Shown piece by piece: positions 11,344 through 23,421 of a stretch of 64,000 bases of DNA. Below the pieces are notes generated by a model that searched no databases, was not told where the DNA came from, and was given only the letters and a program-made list of their open reading frames with translations. Both the position numbers and the translations under genes were made by a program. Source of the DNA: Candidatus Vesicomyosocius sp. SY067_SCS001 (GTDB taxonomy: Bacteria; Pseudomonadota; Gammaproteobacteria; PS1; Pseudothioglobaceae). The first letter of the stretch is position 1, and every line of letters starts with the position of its first letter. The stretch is taken from assembly GCF_014706615.1 (NCBI RefSeq), contig NZ_CP054877.1:372001-436000 (forward strand), read 5' to 3'.

Positions 11344-12151
11344 TTTTAAACTCCTATAAAAAGTTAATCAATATTAATTTTTAAAATGTTGATTATATAC
11401 GCTATTATCATTTAAATTTAAATCTTGAATTTAATTTTCAATAATTGTTGAATATTTTACATTCAAATAGGTAACAATAAATTCAAGTGGAGCTCGATTA
11501 AACTTGTAAATCTTAAGCGTGTATTTTTTTCAATTTTTTTAAGATCCTACCACTAATGATTGGATAACCATAACCACTTAAATGCTTTTTTGTTACCTAT
11601 TTTTTATTTACTTATAGTGATAAGTAAGTTTATTTTTTCACAAACTTGTTATCTAGTGTGATTGTTCTATTTGGAAACTTTCTTTTAATAAATTTATTTC
11701 TAATTTACTGGTTAGTAAATATTTTAGATAAATTATGTACTATAATTTGAGTGAGTAATAATCGTTAACTCATTGGTTTTATTTATTAAATATTTATACT
11801 TAAAAACTATAACAATTTAAAGATTTTTAGCCAACCTTCTAAGTATATATTGGTCTTTCTATTTTAGGTTTTGGAAAATACCACTAGTTTGGTTAAATTA
11901 AATACTATATTTTTGTTTAATAATAATTTAGCTAGTTGTTTCTATTTAAGATAAATAAAAACTTCTTGTCAATTTCTGAATAGTCTTTTTAATAGATCTT
12001 GCTCAGTTATTTTTTACTATAATTGTAAGTCGCTTATAACTTTTATATAGTTTTGATAAATCATAGGAGTTTGTTGTTAAAGTATCAAATAATAATTGAT
12101 TATCATTTTTTTTGATAAAATGCAAACCTAAGAATATAAATACCAGCATGA
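11344..12151. other. Gene-free stretch upstream of lemA
   Basis: About 800 AT-rich bases with stop codons in all frames. I translated parts of both strands and recognised no coding remnant. It presumably holds the lemA promoter and the downstream end of the tRNA transcript. It may be an old gene decayed past recognition. Confidence 0.5.
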
Positions 12152-12228
12152 TGGGGCGAGAAACGGGATTTGAACCCGCGACAACCGGAATCACAATCCG
12201 GGGCTCTACCAACTGAGCTATTCCCGCC
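12152..12228 (-). tRNA. tRNA-His (GTG)
   Basis: A cloverleaf with anticodon GTG in the loop T-T-G-T-G-A-T. The acceptor has the extra 5' G (G-1) paired with the discriminator C, the identity mark of histidine tRNA, giving an eight-pair acceptor stem. The T-loop reads GGTTCAAATCC. The CCA end is encoded. It is last in a Pro-Arg-His cluster read on the minus strand. Confidence 0.96.
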
Positions 12229-12260
12229 ATAAATTATACCTCAAGTTTTATCCTTAGATG

Positions 12261-12337
12261 TGGTACGCCCAACACGATTCGAACGTGTGACCTACGGCTT
12301 AGAAGGCCGTTGCTCTGTCCAGCTGAGCTATGGGCGC
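12261..12337 (-). tRNA. tRNA-Arg (TCT)
   Basis: A 77-base cloverleaf with acceptor GCGCCCA pairing with the 3' TGGGCGT arm (one G-T pair), D-arm TAGCTCAGCTGGACAGAGC, anticodon TCT in the loop C-T-T-C-T-A-A, T-loop GTTCGAATC, and encoded CCA. It is the middle gene of the Pro-Arg-His cluster, 32 bases upstream of tRNA-His. The anticodon reads AGA and AGG. Confidence 0.96.
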
Positions 12338-12379
12338 ATATACCAAGGTTGTTACGTTCTATAAATGCAAGGTATTTTT

Positions 12380-12456
12380 TGGTCGGAGTGGAGGGATTTG
12401 AACCCCCGACCACCTGGTCCCAAACCAGATACGCTACCAAACTGCGCTACACTCCG
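12380..12456 (-). tRNA. tRNA-Pro (TGG)
   Basis: A 77-base cloverleaf with acceptor CGGAGTG pairing with CACTCCG, anticodon TGG in the loop T-T-T-G-G-G-A, T-loop GTTCAAATC, and encoded CCA. The C1-G72 type acceptor start is normal for bacterial proline tRNA. It is the first gene of the cluster in the direction of transcription. The gap of 42 bases to tRNA-Arg suggests one precursor. Confidence 0.96.
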
Positions 12457-13074
12457 AAAAAAACAATGATTATACTTTGTTAAATTGGAATGTAAATAGT
12501 GATTGTGTTACAATTAGTCAATTCACAATTAATACTAACATACTATCAATTTTTTTTGTATGGTTTTTTGTCTATTTTAATTAGGTTCTTCTATTCGTGA
12601 TTGGGTTTGCTCCAGTAAGATTATACTAGTGTTACTAATTCCTATTTTTGAGTCAAGATTATAAATTGATGAAGCAAGGTCAGGAGAATTGGTCGGCGTA
12701 TTATTAATCAAAGTAGTGTTATAGTTTAGATCAACGTATGTGTTTAACATACAAATTACTTTTTTCAAATTTTGGTGTAAAAATCATCAATAATTACAAA
12801 TTTGTTGTAATTGCTATTCTGATATGAGAAAGCTTCTATCTTTATAGATAGAAATCTATTATAAGTGGAGTGATAAATATCTAAATTTTATCGTTTCTAT
12901 ACATATCTTTATTGATTATCATCATCGATTAAATAGTGGTGTAGCATTTTTAAATTAAAAGACTTGAATGAATAGTCTATCTGTTTTATAGAATTATTGT
13001 TTAGTATCAACTTTTAGTGTAATGTGGTTGAGTTCGTTTTGTTTTTTAACTTGGCGATAAATCTAATAATTGCC
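12457..13074. other. Gene-poor stretch between the tRNA cluster and dnaQ
   Basis: About 620 bases, presumably containing the tRNA-cluster promoter. One minus-strand frame of 63 codons (12577-12768) exists, but it starts with TTG, has no clear ribosome site and no recognisable similarity. A hairpin with 8-base arms (TTCTATCT, loop TTAT) lies at 12834-12853. I see nothing else I can name. Confidence 0.45.
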
Positions 13075-13737
13075 TTAAAGTTTTTTAAAGTAATTTGCGT
13101 GCTCTGCGAGTTCTTTTTTATTTGCATAAATAATTTTGATTTTGCCAATAGCATTGTTTATCCTAATAATATTATTAGCCTGTTTATTAATGGTTTTATC
13201 ATTGCCAAATAAAGTAGATTGTCCACCAGTCATTGCAAGATAAACTTGTGCTAGAATTTGTACATCTAACAGCGCACCATGCACAATTCTTGCACTTGAG
13301 TCAATTTTAAATCGCCGACATAAAGAATCAAGGTTATGCAGTGTACCAGGTCGTTGTTTTTTAGATAATTCTAATGAATCAATAATGTTGCATTTGTCTT
13401 CAATACGTTCATTAATACCTATAAGTTTAAGTTCGTGATTTAGAAATCCAAGATCAAATGGAGCATTATGGATAATGAGAGTTGTTTCTTTAATATAAGC
13501 TAAAAATTCTTCAACAACCTCTTTAAATTTAGGCTTTTTTGTTAAAAATTTATCAGTAATGCCATGGATACGCACTGAATCACCAACATTACGATTTGGT
13601 TGTATGTATTCATGATATTCATTATTTTTAGTGATTTGTCTGTTTATAATCTCTATACAACCAATTTCAATGATACGATGACCTTCAGAAGGTTTAATCC
13701 CTGTAGTTTCAGTATCTAGTACAATTAGTCTTTCCAT
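13075..13737 (-). CDS. dnaQ: DNA polymerase III epsilon subunit (3'-5' proofreading exonuclease)
   Basis: The DEDDh-type proofreading exonuclease of the replicative polymerase. Exo I is V-L-D-T-E-T-T-G (residues about 6-13), Exo II is I-I-H-N-A-P-F-D-L-G-F-L, and Exo III is H-G-A-L-L-D-V. All four acidic residues and the histidine are therefore present. At 220 residues it is shorter than the E. coli protein (243). The C-terminal tail that binds the alpha subunit is present but divergent. rnhA, the usual divergent neighbour, is absent here. The gene is divergent from rpoZ with 71 bases between the starts. Confidence 0.93.
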   Translation of the reverse strand: MERLIVLDTETTGIKPSEGHRIIEIGCIEIINRQITKNNEYHEYIQPNRNVGDSVRIHGITDKFLTKKPKFKEVVEEFLAYIKETTLIIHNAPFDLGFLNHELKLIGINERIEDKCNIIDSLELSKKQRPGTLHNLDSLCRRFKIDSSARIVHGALLDVQILAQVYLAMTGGQSTLFGNDKTINKQANNIIRINNAIGKIKIIYANKKELAEHANYFKKL

Positions 13738-13808
13738 CGAATATTTATTAAACTTATTTTTTCGTGTACAATTATCTCATTTTATCATAAGTAATATTAT
13801 TAAATATT

Positions 13809-14123
13809 ATGGCAAGAGTAACAGTCGAAGATTGTTTAGACCATGTAGAAAATCGCTTTGAGTTGGTATTGGTAGCAGCAAAACGCGCACATCAGTTAAG
13901 TTCTGGAGGTTATAAACCATTATTAAATGCAGGGAAAGATAAGCCAACGGTAGTAGCTTTAAGAGAGATTGAGGCAGGGTTAATTGACTCTTCAATTTTA
14001 AGTGAAATTTATGTAATAGATGAGCAATTATCAGCACAACAAAAAGTATTGGATAGTGTAAAAATATCTGAGATTAAAGATAAATTATCAGTAACAGATG
14101 TTGATAAAGTTATTGATAAGTAA
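13809..14123 (+). CDS. rpoZ: RNA polymerase omega subunit
   Basis: The smallest core RNA polymerase subunit, 104 residues against 91 in E. coli. It begins [10 protein letters not shown] and contains the [12 protein letters not shown] segment and the [10 protein letters not shown] motif that contacts beta-prime. spoT, which usually follows rpoZ, is absent; decayed sequence follows instead. A small hairpin (arms ACGAAT, 14123-14139) covers the stop codon and could end transcription, although there is no strong T-run after it. Confidence 0.93.
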   Translation: MARVTVEDCLDHVENRFELVLVAAKRAHQLSSGGYKPLLNAGKDKPTVVALREIEAGLIDSSILSEIYVIDEQLSAQQKVLDSVKISEIKDKLSVTDVDKVIDK

Positions 14124-14139
14124 CGAATATTTAATTCGT

Positions 14140-14519
14140 GATGTGATGTATGTTATTATTTATTAAAATAATATGATAATCGGCAGTTATTTATGTATTA
14201 CTGTAGTTTTTGAATTTTGAATTTTGAATTTGATTTTAGTATAACAACATTTGCAATAGCAACAGACTCTGGATGAGTGTAATATCATTTATATCCATGG
14301 TAGATTTAATTGTTTATAGTTGTGGCAGTTTTATTTTCTTAATGGATTGGATAGATGATTATATTTAATATATGATGTTGCTTTTATTTTAAGGAAATAT
14401 GGTTCGTTTACAGTTCCATAATTTATTTCTAATTAGAATATTTTAAAAAATTTTTTGTTATTTTAGTTATTTTATTATACTAAATAGGATTTTTTATTAT
14501 TTTTATGTATTCCAATTAA
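14140..14519. other. Non-coding stretch between rpoZ and the acs fossil
   Basis: About 380 bases with no open frame of note. A heptamer (GAATTTT) repeats about three times near 14212-14232. It may contain the lost promoter and 5' end of the acs fossil. No remnant of spoT could be read. Confidence 0.45.
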
Positions 14520-16097
14520 AGGTGGCCATATCAGTAAACCTATCAAATCATCTATGTATGATGAAGTAACTTATGAATAAATGTATCAAAATTCAATTGA
14601 TGACGACGACATAGTAACCGAGATAATTTCTAGATTGTCAAAAAGATTTGAATTAAATTCTCTAATACTAATTATATAAAAGACCAAATTGACTGGTTTA
14701 AAGGGAGTGAGTTAAATATTATTTACAATTATATGGATAAACATCTATTTATATGTAAATTAAATTATTATCATTTTTGTAAGGTTATGAACCTAAGTTG
14801 AGTTAGTATTTACTTGTTAACAGATTCATGACGAGGTGGCAAAACTTAGCAATGAACTTAAAACTTTAAGGGTTGAGAAAGGCGGTTCGAGGTTACATTT
14901 ATATTTTGATGATTTTACAAGCAATTTATGCTATGTTATCTTGTATTTGTATTAATACTGTTCATTATATGGTATTAATTATTTCTTACTAGAAGTATTA
15001 AAAATAGAATTTTAGACTCTCAATGTAAGATTGTTATTACTGGTAATAAAGATATACGCATTGGTATAACCACTGAGTTAAAGGCAAATTTTGATTAAGT
15101 AGTTATTGTGTGTGATTGTATTGATATAGATATCTTATATCATGATTTAGCTTCTGAAGTTTCAGCTAAATATCCATAATTTATATTGAAATACTACTGT
15201 TTATTTTTTATAGTTCTGGTTCTACTGTAAAGCCAAAATGGATGTTACCTATTTTAGGTAACAATAATACACATTATAGTTGGTTGAGCGGTAAGGTGTT
15301 CTTATTTTATTTATGGTACTACTTGGGAACAGTATATTAATAAGTTTTAATACTGTATTGATAATTATCCGTACATATGGGTGCTAGTGGTAAAATATGT
15401 TATTAACAATTAATGTTTGAGTTTGCGTATTTTGGCATAATTGGTGAATCAGTTAATTTTTAAAATGGAAGTGATATTATCATCCTATTAGGAAAATCAA
15501 GTGTCCTATTGTTAATATTTGGAGGTAATCAGAATAGGTAGTCATATGATTACGCTTTTGCCATATTTAATTAAACTTAAACCATGGGCTCAGTAAGCAA
15601 TCTATTTTTTAGTATTGAGTTACAAGTTATAAATGCAAAAAGTAAAGCAATTAACAGGAGAATCTAATAATGGTTTAATTATTAATTTCTTGACTAGGAT
15701 AAATGCGTACTTTTTACAAATAGTTATCAATGTTTTATAAAGATTTTTTTTCAATATCTAGGTAAATAATTTTTAGGTAATAGGACATATTAGGCTTGAT
15801 ATTAATGGTTATTATTTGATTGCTAGGCTTGTAAATTATGTAGTTAATATTCTTTAGGTGTATGTAGAGATTAAATCTAGACTGTAGTTCTAGTATTGGA
15901 CTATCCTTACGATATTAAAGATTATTATCCTTGGTTAGGATTAATAATGACTAGCAGTTATCTAACGAGTTGGTTTAAAACTGAATTGGTTAAGTTAGTA
16001 ATCCATGAGATTAGATCTATTGTTACTATGGTTGCTAAAGATTCTTAAGATGAGATTTATGCGTAGGATTTTAATAAAAATTTTACAAAAAAGCTAA
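14520..16097 (+). pseudogene. acs: Acetyl-CoA synthetase fossil, heavily frameshifted
   Basis: Translating the three plus frames in pieces gives, in the right order, many segments of acetyl-CoA synthetase. Near 14540-14600 is H-I-S-K-P-I and S-M-Y-D-E then Y-Q-N-S-I-D-D. Near 14690-14760 is I-D-W-F-K-G-S-E-L-N and M-D-K-H-L. Near 14825 is I-H-D-E-V-A-K-L-S-N-E-L-K. Near 15000 is L-K-N-R-I-L-D-S-Q-C-K-I-V-I-T. Near 15210 the P-loop reads Y-S-S-G-S-T-V-K-P-K. Near 15640 is G-E-S-N-N-G-L-I-I. Near 15800 is D-I-N-G-Y-Y-L-I-A-R-L-V-N-Y-V-V-N. The end is M-R-R-I-L-I-K-I near 16060. Frames change repeatedly and stops interrupt throughout. At about 1.58 kb it is shorter than an intact acs (about 1.95 kb). 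No acetate-activating activity can come from it. Confidence 0.9.
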
Positions 16098-16144
16098 AAT
16101 AAGTTTTCTTTTTTATTTTCTAGTTATAACCTTTTTTTGAAACT

Positions 16145-16783
16145 TTATTTCCTTAAGCATTGTTGCTGATAGTTTATTCGCATATTCTTATTTAGCGATA
16201 TAACCTTACCAAATAGCTTGTATCCTAAGTTCATGGTATTTTTAATATTATTACAGTAGTTTTGTATTTCTTCAGAAGTGTAAGAGATTAAGGTGGCAAT
16301 ACCAATAGCAGGTACAATAAGTCCTGTTACAGCAATATTTGTTGAGGCTTCTTTTAATTTTTTAATACTGGTAATGTTTTTCGTGATTATGTTTTTATTT
16401 TGTTCTTCAAAAATACCTTCTAAGTATTTAAGCTTTTTATCAGAGGTTTGTAATTTTTTTTGAACTGAAGTTAATAAATATTTTAAGTCTGTCATTTTTA
16501 TTTTAGCATCATTCAAAACATGATCTTTGCTAGTTTCTAGTGAAAGTTTATCTTGTGCTTTTTTTAATTCTGAATGTGTTTTGATTAACTGTTTATTGAG
16601 ATTTTCTATCGTATCGATATTCCTCATGGTAACAGGAAGTTTTGCTATTTGTTTAACATTGTATTCTTGTTTAAGGTTGCTGATTTTATTGTTAAGTTGA
16701 ATAATTTGATTATTGTGTATAAAATAACCAATAATTAAAGTTAGTATTAGAGCAATTGAGCTAAACAATGATTTATTTTCCAT
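16145..16783 (-). CDS. Hypothetical membrane-anchored coiled-coil protein
   Basis: I do not recognise this 212-residue protein. It has an N-terminal membrane helix (about 7-22) and a lysine-rich, heptad-like helical region (about 25-145) rich in L/I/K/N. A second hydrophobic stretch (about 149-168, V-T-G-L-I-V-P-A-I-G-I-A) is followed by a basic tail with one further cysteine. The layout suggests an inner-membrane protein with a periplasmic or cytoplasmic coiled coil between two membrane passes. It lies between the acs fossil and hemB and reads in the hemB direction, 47 bases after hemB. An intact frame in a decaying neighbourhood argues that it is a real gene, but no function can be given. 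Confidence 0.65.
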   Translation of the reverse strand: MENKSLFSSIALILTLIIGYFIHNNQIIQLNNKISNLKQEYNVKQIAKLPVTMRNIDTIENLNKQLIKTHSELKKAQDKLSLETSKDHVLNDAKIKMTDLKYLLTSVQKKLQTSDKKLKYLEGIFEEQNKNIITKNITSIKKLKEASTNIAVTGLIVPAIGIATLISYTSEEIQNYCNNIKNTMNLGYKLFGKVISLNKNMRINYQQQCLRK

Positions 16784-16830
16784 AATAATTTCTCAAAAAA
16801 TTAATATACTTATACTTTGATGTAAGTATA

Positions 16831-19732
<2,902 letters not shown>

Positions 19733-19878
19733 ATTTTTATTAACTTAATTTAAAAATGATCGACTATTTTCTTAAATCTTTTTTAAACAGTGTAGAGTTG
19801 AAGGATTAAGATTTTTGTTTATTGAAGCAATATTATTTTTATATTGTTTGTAGGTGTTATATTTTTTTACATTGTAGA

Positions 19879-21129
19879 TTATATAAATTTATTGATTAAT
19901 TGTAATGTATTTTTTACTGCACCTTGTTTACTGTACAAGTATTGTTGGGCGTTATATCCTAATACTTTGCATTGTTTTTCATCATTTAATAGCATTATTA
20001 TTATTTTAAATAAGTCGCTTACATTTTGAATTAGAATAGCAGCATTTTGCTCTAGTAAATCTAATGATATTTCAGTAAAATTAAATATGTTAGAGCCAAA
20101 TATAATAGGTTTAGCAAAAGCAGCAGGTTCAAGCATATTATGTCCACCAGTATTACTTAAACTACCTCCCATAAAAACAATATTAGCAATATCAAAGTAG
20201 GACATCATTTCACCCATAGAATCGCCTAAAAGAATTTGAACATCTTGGGAAGGTCGGTTTTCTGAACGACGAGCAATATTCAGATTAGCATTTTTAGCTA
20301 GTTTATAGACTATATTAAAACGTTCTGGATGTCTTGGAATGATAACAAGTAAGGCATTAATAGCACATTTATTTTTTGAGTATTCGTTAATAATTTGTAT
20401 TTCTTCATTTTTATGAGTGCTAGCAAAAATAACAGTTTTACGTTTACCAATTATTTTTTGTAATGTATTGCTTATTATTTTGTCAGGTGTTGTGTTTTGA
20501 TCAAATTTAATATTATTAGTTATTACGACATAATTATTTTTAGCACCTAATTCAATAAAATTGTTAGCAGAATTTTGATTTTGAGCAACGATTAAGCTGA
20601 TCTTATTTAAGGATTGTTTGACTAAGTTAGAGGTAAATTTTTGGTATTTTTCTTTTGATTGTTGTGATAATCTGGCATTGATAAGTAGTATTGGGATATT
20701 TTTTTTGTTGAGTTCGTGGATTAGATTAGGCCAAATTTCTGTTTCTAATAGTAGACATATTTTTGGATTAATTTGCTTAATATAATGCCTAATAATCAAT
20801 GGTAAATCATAAGGAAAATAAAGATTAACTACCTTATCTTTATAATAACTTATCACTGCGTCAGAACCTGTAGGTGTAGTTGTGGTGACTAATAATTTAT
20901 GATTAGGGTGTTGTTTAATAAGCTTATCAATAATAATAATAGCTGCTTTAAATTCACCTACAGAAACACAATGTACCCAAATAATAGGTTCTTGTATTCT
21001 AGTAATTAAGCCAAGTCGTTCATTAATTCTTTGTCTAAATTTAGGTGTTTTTATGCCTTTAATTATTAACCTTAGGATTATAAATGGTAATAAAATATAT
21101 CCTATTATATTGTAGAGACTTTGGTCCAT
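19879..21129 (-). CDS. waaA: 3-deoxy-D-manno-octulosonic acid (Kdo) transferase
   Basis: An inner-membrane-associated GT30 glycosyltransferase that adds Kdo to lipid IVA in lipopolysaccharide core synthesis. The protein has 416 residues. It starts with a hydrophobic anchor (about 6-24) and contains W-V-H-C-V-S-V-G-E, the L-L-V-T-T-T-T-P-T-G segment, the L-L-L-E-T-E-I-W-P-N motif, and the C-terminal G-G-S-L-x-x-T-G-G-H-N-M-L-E-P-A-A donor site. With lpxC elsewhere in the window, this implies that a Kdo-lipid A outer membrane is still made. It is convergent with thiC across 146 bases. Its start region lies 53 bases from obgE, which reads the other way. Confidence 0.93.
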   Translation of the reverse strand: MDQSLYNIIGYILLPFIILRLIIKGIKTPKFRQRINERLGLITRIQEPIIWVHCVSVGEFKAAIIIIDKLIKQHPNHKLLVTTTTPTGSDAVISYYKDKVVNLYFPYDLPLIIRHYIKQINPKICLLLETEIWPNLIHELNKKNIPILLINARLSQQSKEKYQKFTSNLVKQSLNKISLIVAQNQNSANNFIELGAKNNYVVITNNIKFDQNTTPDKIISNTLQKIIGKRKTVIFASTHKNEEIQIINEYSKNKCAINALLVIIPRHPERFNIVYKLAKNANLNIARRSENRPSQDVQILLGDSMGEMMSYFDIANIVFMGGSLSNTGGHNMLEPAAFAKPIIFGSNIFNFTEISLDLLEQNAAILIQNVSDLFKIIIMLLNDEKQCKVLGYNAQQYLYSKQGAVKNTLQLINKFI

Positions 21130-21182
21130 TTTGGAAGTGGTATAATATAGTTCATTATATTTTAGCGGTTTTGAAGTCCTTT

Positions 21183-22187
21183 ATGAAATTTGTTGATTCT
21201 GCCAGTATTCGTATTGAGGCTGGTAAAGGTGGGGCAGGGTGTTTGGGCTTTCGTAGAGAAAGGTATATCTCTGATGGCGGTCCTGACGGTGGTGATGGTG
21301 GTGACGGTGGTCATGTGTATTTTCAAGGGCAAGATGGATTGAATACACTTAGTGAGTTTTGTTTTAAACGTTTGTTTAGGGCAAAAAATGGACAACCTGG
21401 ATCAGGCCAAAATAAACGCGGAAAATCAGCACAACATTTGACGGTCGGAATTCCATTGGGTACTAAGGTTTATGATCTTGCAACTGATGAGTTAATTGGA
21501 GAGATGACTAAACATGAACAAACTATACTAGTAGCTAAAGGTGGTTTTCATGGGTTAGGTAATACACGATTTAAATCTAGCATTAATCGCGCTCCTAGAG
21601 AAACTACACCAGGTTTTCCAGGTGAAGTTCGTGAGATTGGTCTAGAGTTAAGCGTTATGGCTGATATTGGTCTTTTGGGTATACCTAACGCCGGTAAATC
21701 AAGTCTAATTAGACAAATTTCAAGTGCAAGACCTAAAGTTGCTGACTATCCATTTACTACGTTACACCCATCGTTAAGTGTGGTATCTTGCTATGATAAG
21801 CATATTGTCATAGCAGATATTCCAGGGCTAATTGAGAATGCTAGTAAAGGCGCTGGCTTGGGTTTTAAATTTTTAAAGCATTTGTCACGTGTAAAAGTAT
21901 TGTTGCATGTTGTGGATATTTTGCCAGTTGATGGGTCTGATCCAGTTAAGAATTTTTTAATCATTGAAAAAGAACTTAAAAGATATGATCAAGAACTGTC
22001 CAATAAGGAAAAATTATTAGTGATTAACAAAATAGATTTATTGCCAGAGAAGGATAGGAATACTATAGTTCAAAGTTTATTAAAAGATATTTATTATAAG
22101 GGTAAATTTTATAGTATCTCTGCTTTGAATGGTTTTGGTTGTAAAGATTTAGTTGCTGGATTATTTAAATTAGTGATAATAAAATGA
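21183..22187 (+). CDS. obgE: Obg/CgtA GTPase
   Basis: A ribosome-associated GTPase needed for 50S assembly. The N-terminal glycine-rich Obg domain (about 1-158) shows G-G-x-G-G-D-G-G-D-G-G. The G domain follows with G-I-P-N-A-G-K-S-S-L-I (P-loop), D-I-P-G-L-I-E (G3) and N-K-I-D (G4). At 334 residues it lacks the acidic C-terminal extension of the E. coli protein (390). The frame continues upstream, but M-K-F-V-D-x-A is the family start. rplU and rpmA, its usual upstream partners, are missing. It heads a tight plus-strand run, and its stop overlaps the proB start by four bases. Confidence 0.95.
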   Translation: MKFVDSASIRIEAGKGGAGCLGFRRERYISDGGPDGGDGGDGGHVYFQGQDGLNTLSEFCFKRLFRAKNGQPGSGQNKRGKSAQHLTVGIPLGTKVYDLATDELIGEMTKHEQTILVAKGGFHGLGNTRFKSSINRAPRETTPGFPGEVREIGLELSVMADIGLLGIPNAGKSSLIRQISSARPKVADYPFTTLHPSLSVVSCYDKHIVIADIPGLIENASKGAGLGFKFLKHLSRVKVLLHVVDILPVDGSDPVKNFLIIEKELKRYDQELSNKEKLLVINKIDLLPEKDRNTIVQSLLKDIYYKGKFYSISALNGFGCKDLVAGLFKLVIIK

Positions 22188-22954
22188 ATAATAAAAGATG
22201 GGTAATTAAAATTGGATCTTCGCTTTTAACTAATGACGGTAAGGGTTTAGATAAAACTTTTATTGCTGCTTTGGTAAAGCAAATTAAAGAATTAAAGCAA
22301 CAAAATATTGATATTATTTTGGTTTCAAGTGGTGCAATTGCTGAGGGTATGAAACGTCTAGGTTGGCATGGTCGTCCTGAAAATATACATAAATTACAAG
22401 CAGTAGCAGCAGTAGGTCAAATGGGCTTGATACAAACTTATGAAACTTTGTTTTCTCAGTATAATATTCATACTGCTCAAGTATTATTAACACATGTTAA
22501 TTTAGCAAATACTGATCAAAGTAATAATATTTCTGCTACTTTAAATACATTATTAAATTTTGATATAGTGCCAATTGTGAATGAGAATGATACTGTTGCT
22601 ACAGATGAAATTAAATTTGGTGATAACGATACCTTAGCGGCATTGGTGGCAAATTTGGTTAATGCAACTCAATTGGTTATTTTGACAGATCAAGGTGGTG
22701 TTTATGATGCTGATCCACGTCAAAATGCTGATGCTAAATTGATTGATAAAATTCATGTAAATAACGAAAAATTAACACAAGTTGCTAATAGAACAGGCGG
22801 TTCATTAGGATCTGGTGGTATGTATACTAAAGTATTAGCAGCTCAAATAGTTGCTAAATCAAATATGATTACTATTATTGCTTCAGGCAGACAAGCAAAT
22901 GTTTTGTCTAAAATGTACGCAGGCGAACCTATTGGGACATTGATTTATTGTTAG
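22184..22954 (+). CDS. proB: Glutamate 5-kinase, catalytic domain only
   Basis: Phosphorylates glutamate in the first step of proline synthesis. The amino-acid-kinase fold is complete: K-I-G-S-S-L-L-T near the N terminus, V-S-S-G-A-I-A-E-G, N-E-N-D-T-V-A, L-T-D-Q-G-G-V-Y-D-A-D-P, and G-S-G-G-M-Y-T-K. At 256 residues it ends where the catalytic domain ends, so the C-terminal PUA domain of the 367-residue E. coli enzyme is absent. PUA-less forms exist elsewhere and are active, but feedback behaviour may differ. It overlaps obgE (4 bases) and folK (7 bases). proA is not in the window. Confidence 0.94.
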   Translation: MNNKRWVIKIGSSLLTNDGKGLDKTFIAALVKQIKELKQQNIDIILVSSGAIAEGMKRLGWHGRPENIHKLQAVAAVGQMGLIQTYETLFSQYNIHTAQVLLTHVNLANTDQSNNISATLNTLLNFDIVPIVNENDTVATDEIKFGDNDTLAALVANLVNATQLVILTDQGGVYDADPRQNADAKLIDKIHVNNEKLTQVANRTGGSLGSGGMYTKVLAAQIVAKSNMITIIASGRQANVLSKMYAGEPIGTLIYC

Positions 22955-23421
22955 CATATATTGGATTAGGGTCGAATCTTAATCACCCTAAAAAACAAAT
23001 TAAAAATGCATTGATTGCGCTTAATTCTACTAAAGGTATTAAGGTGGATGGTTTATCAAATATGTATCAATCTAAGCCGATTGACGGTTCAAAGCAACCT
23101 GATTATATTAATGCCATGTGTCAGGTTGACACACACTTGACTGCATTAGAATTGTTGCATGTTTGCCAAGATATTGAAATTAAACAGCATCGTGTGCGCG
23201 AAAAAAAATGGAGTGCAAGAACCATTGATTTGGATATTATTATTTATGGTATGCAAGTAATTGTTTCTAGACAATTGATTATTCCACATCCTAAAATGAT
23301 GAATAGGGCATTTGTATTGGTACCGTTAGCAGAAATAGAACCTAACTTTAAAGTACCAGTTTTAGGACCTATTCAAAATTTGATTGATAAGTTAGATACT
23401 ACTGAATTGGTTAAATTATGA
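22948..23421 (+). CDS. folK: 2-amino-4-hydroxy-6-hydroxymethyldihydropteridine pyrophosphokinase
   Basis: Transfers pyrophosphate from ATP to 6-hydroxymethyldihydropterin in folate synthesis. The protein has 157 residues. Signature elements are the start A-Y-I-G-L-G-S-N-L, the S-x-x-Y-x-S-K-P segment, and the strongly conserved K-W-S-A-R-T-I-D-L-D-I-I-I-Y-G. The start must be the TTG at 22948, inside the end of proB, because the conserved N terminus begins at its second codon. Its stop overlaps the panB start by four bases. The folK-panB-panC order is common in proteobacteria. Confidence 0.94.
   Translation: MLAYIGLGSNLNHPKKQIKNALIALNSTKGIKVDGLSNMYQSKPIDGSKQPDYINAMCQVDTHLTALELLHVCQDIEIKQHRVREKKWSARTIDLDIIIYGMQVIVSRQLIIPHPKMMNRAFVLVPLAEIEPNFKVPVLGPIQNLIDKLDTTELVKL

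Noticed and set aside
12003-12440. Two minus-strand frames over the tRNA cluster
   Set aside because: Both are translations of tRNA genes (the G-L-L-S-R-R-S-H-V-R-I-V type peptide is a well-known tRNA artefact).
12577-12768. Minus-strand frame of 63 codons
   Set aside because: TTG start, no ribosome site, no recognisable similarity; kept only as a note in the gap entry.
21084-21182. Upstream extension of the obgE frame
   Set aside because: It overlaps the waaA start region on the other strand, and Obg proteins begin M-K-F-V-D as at 21183.
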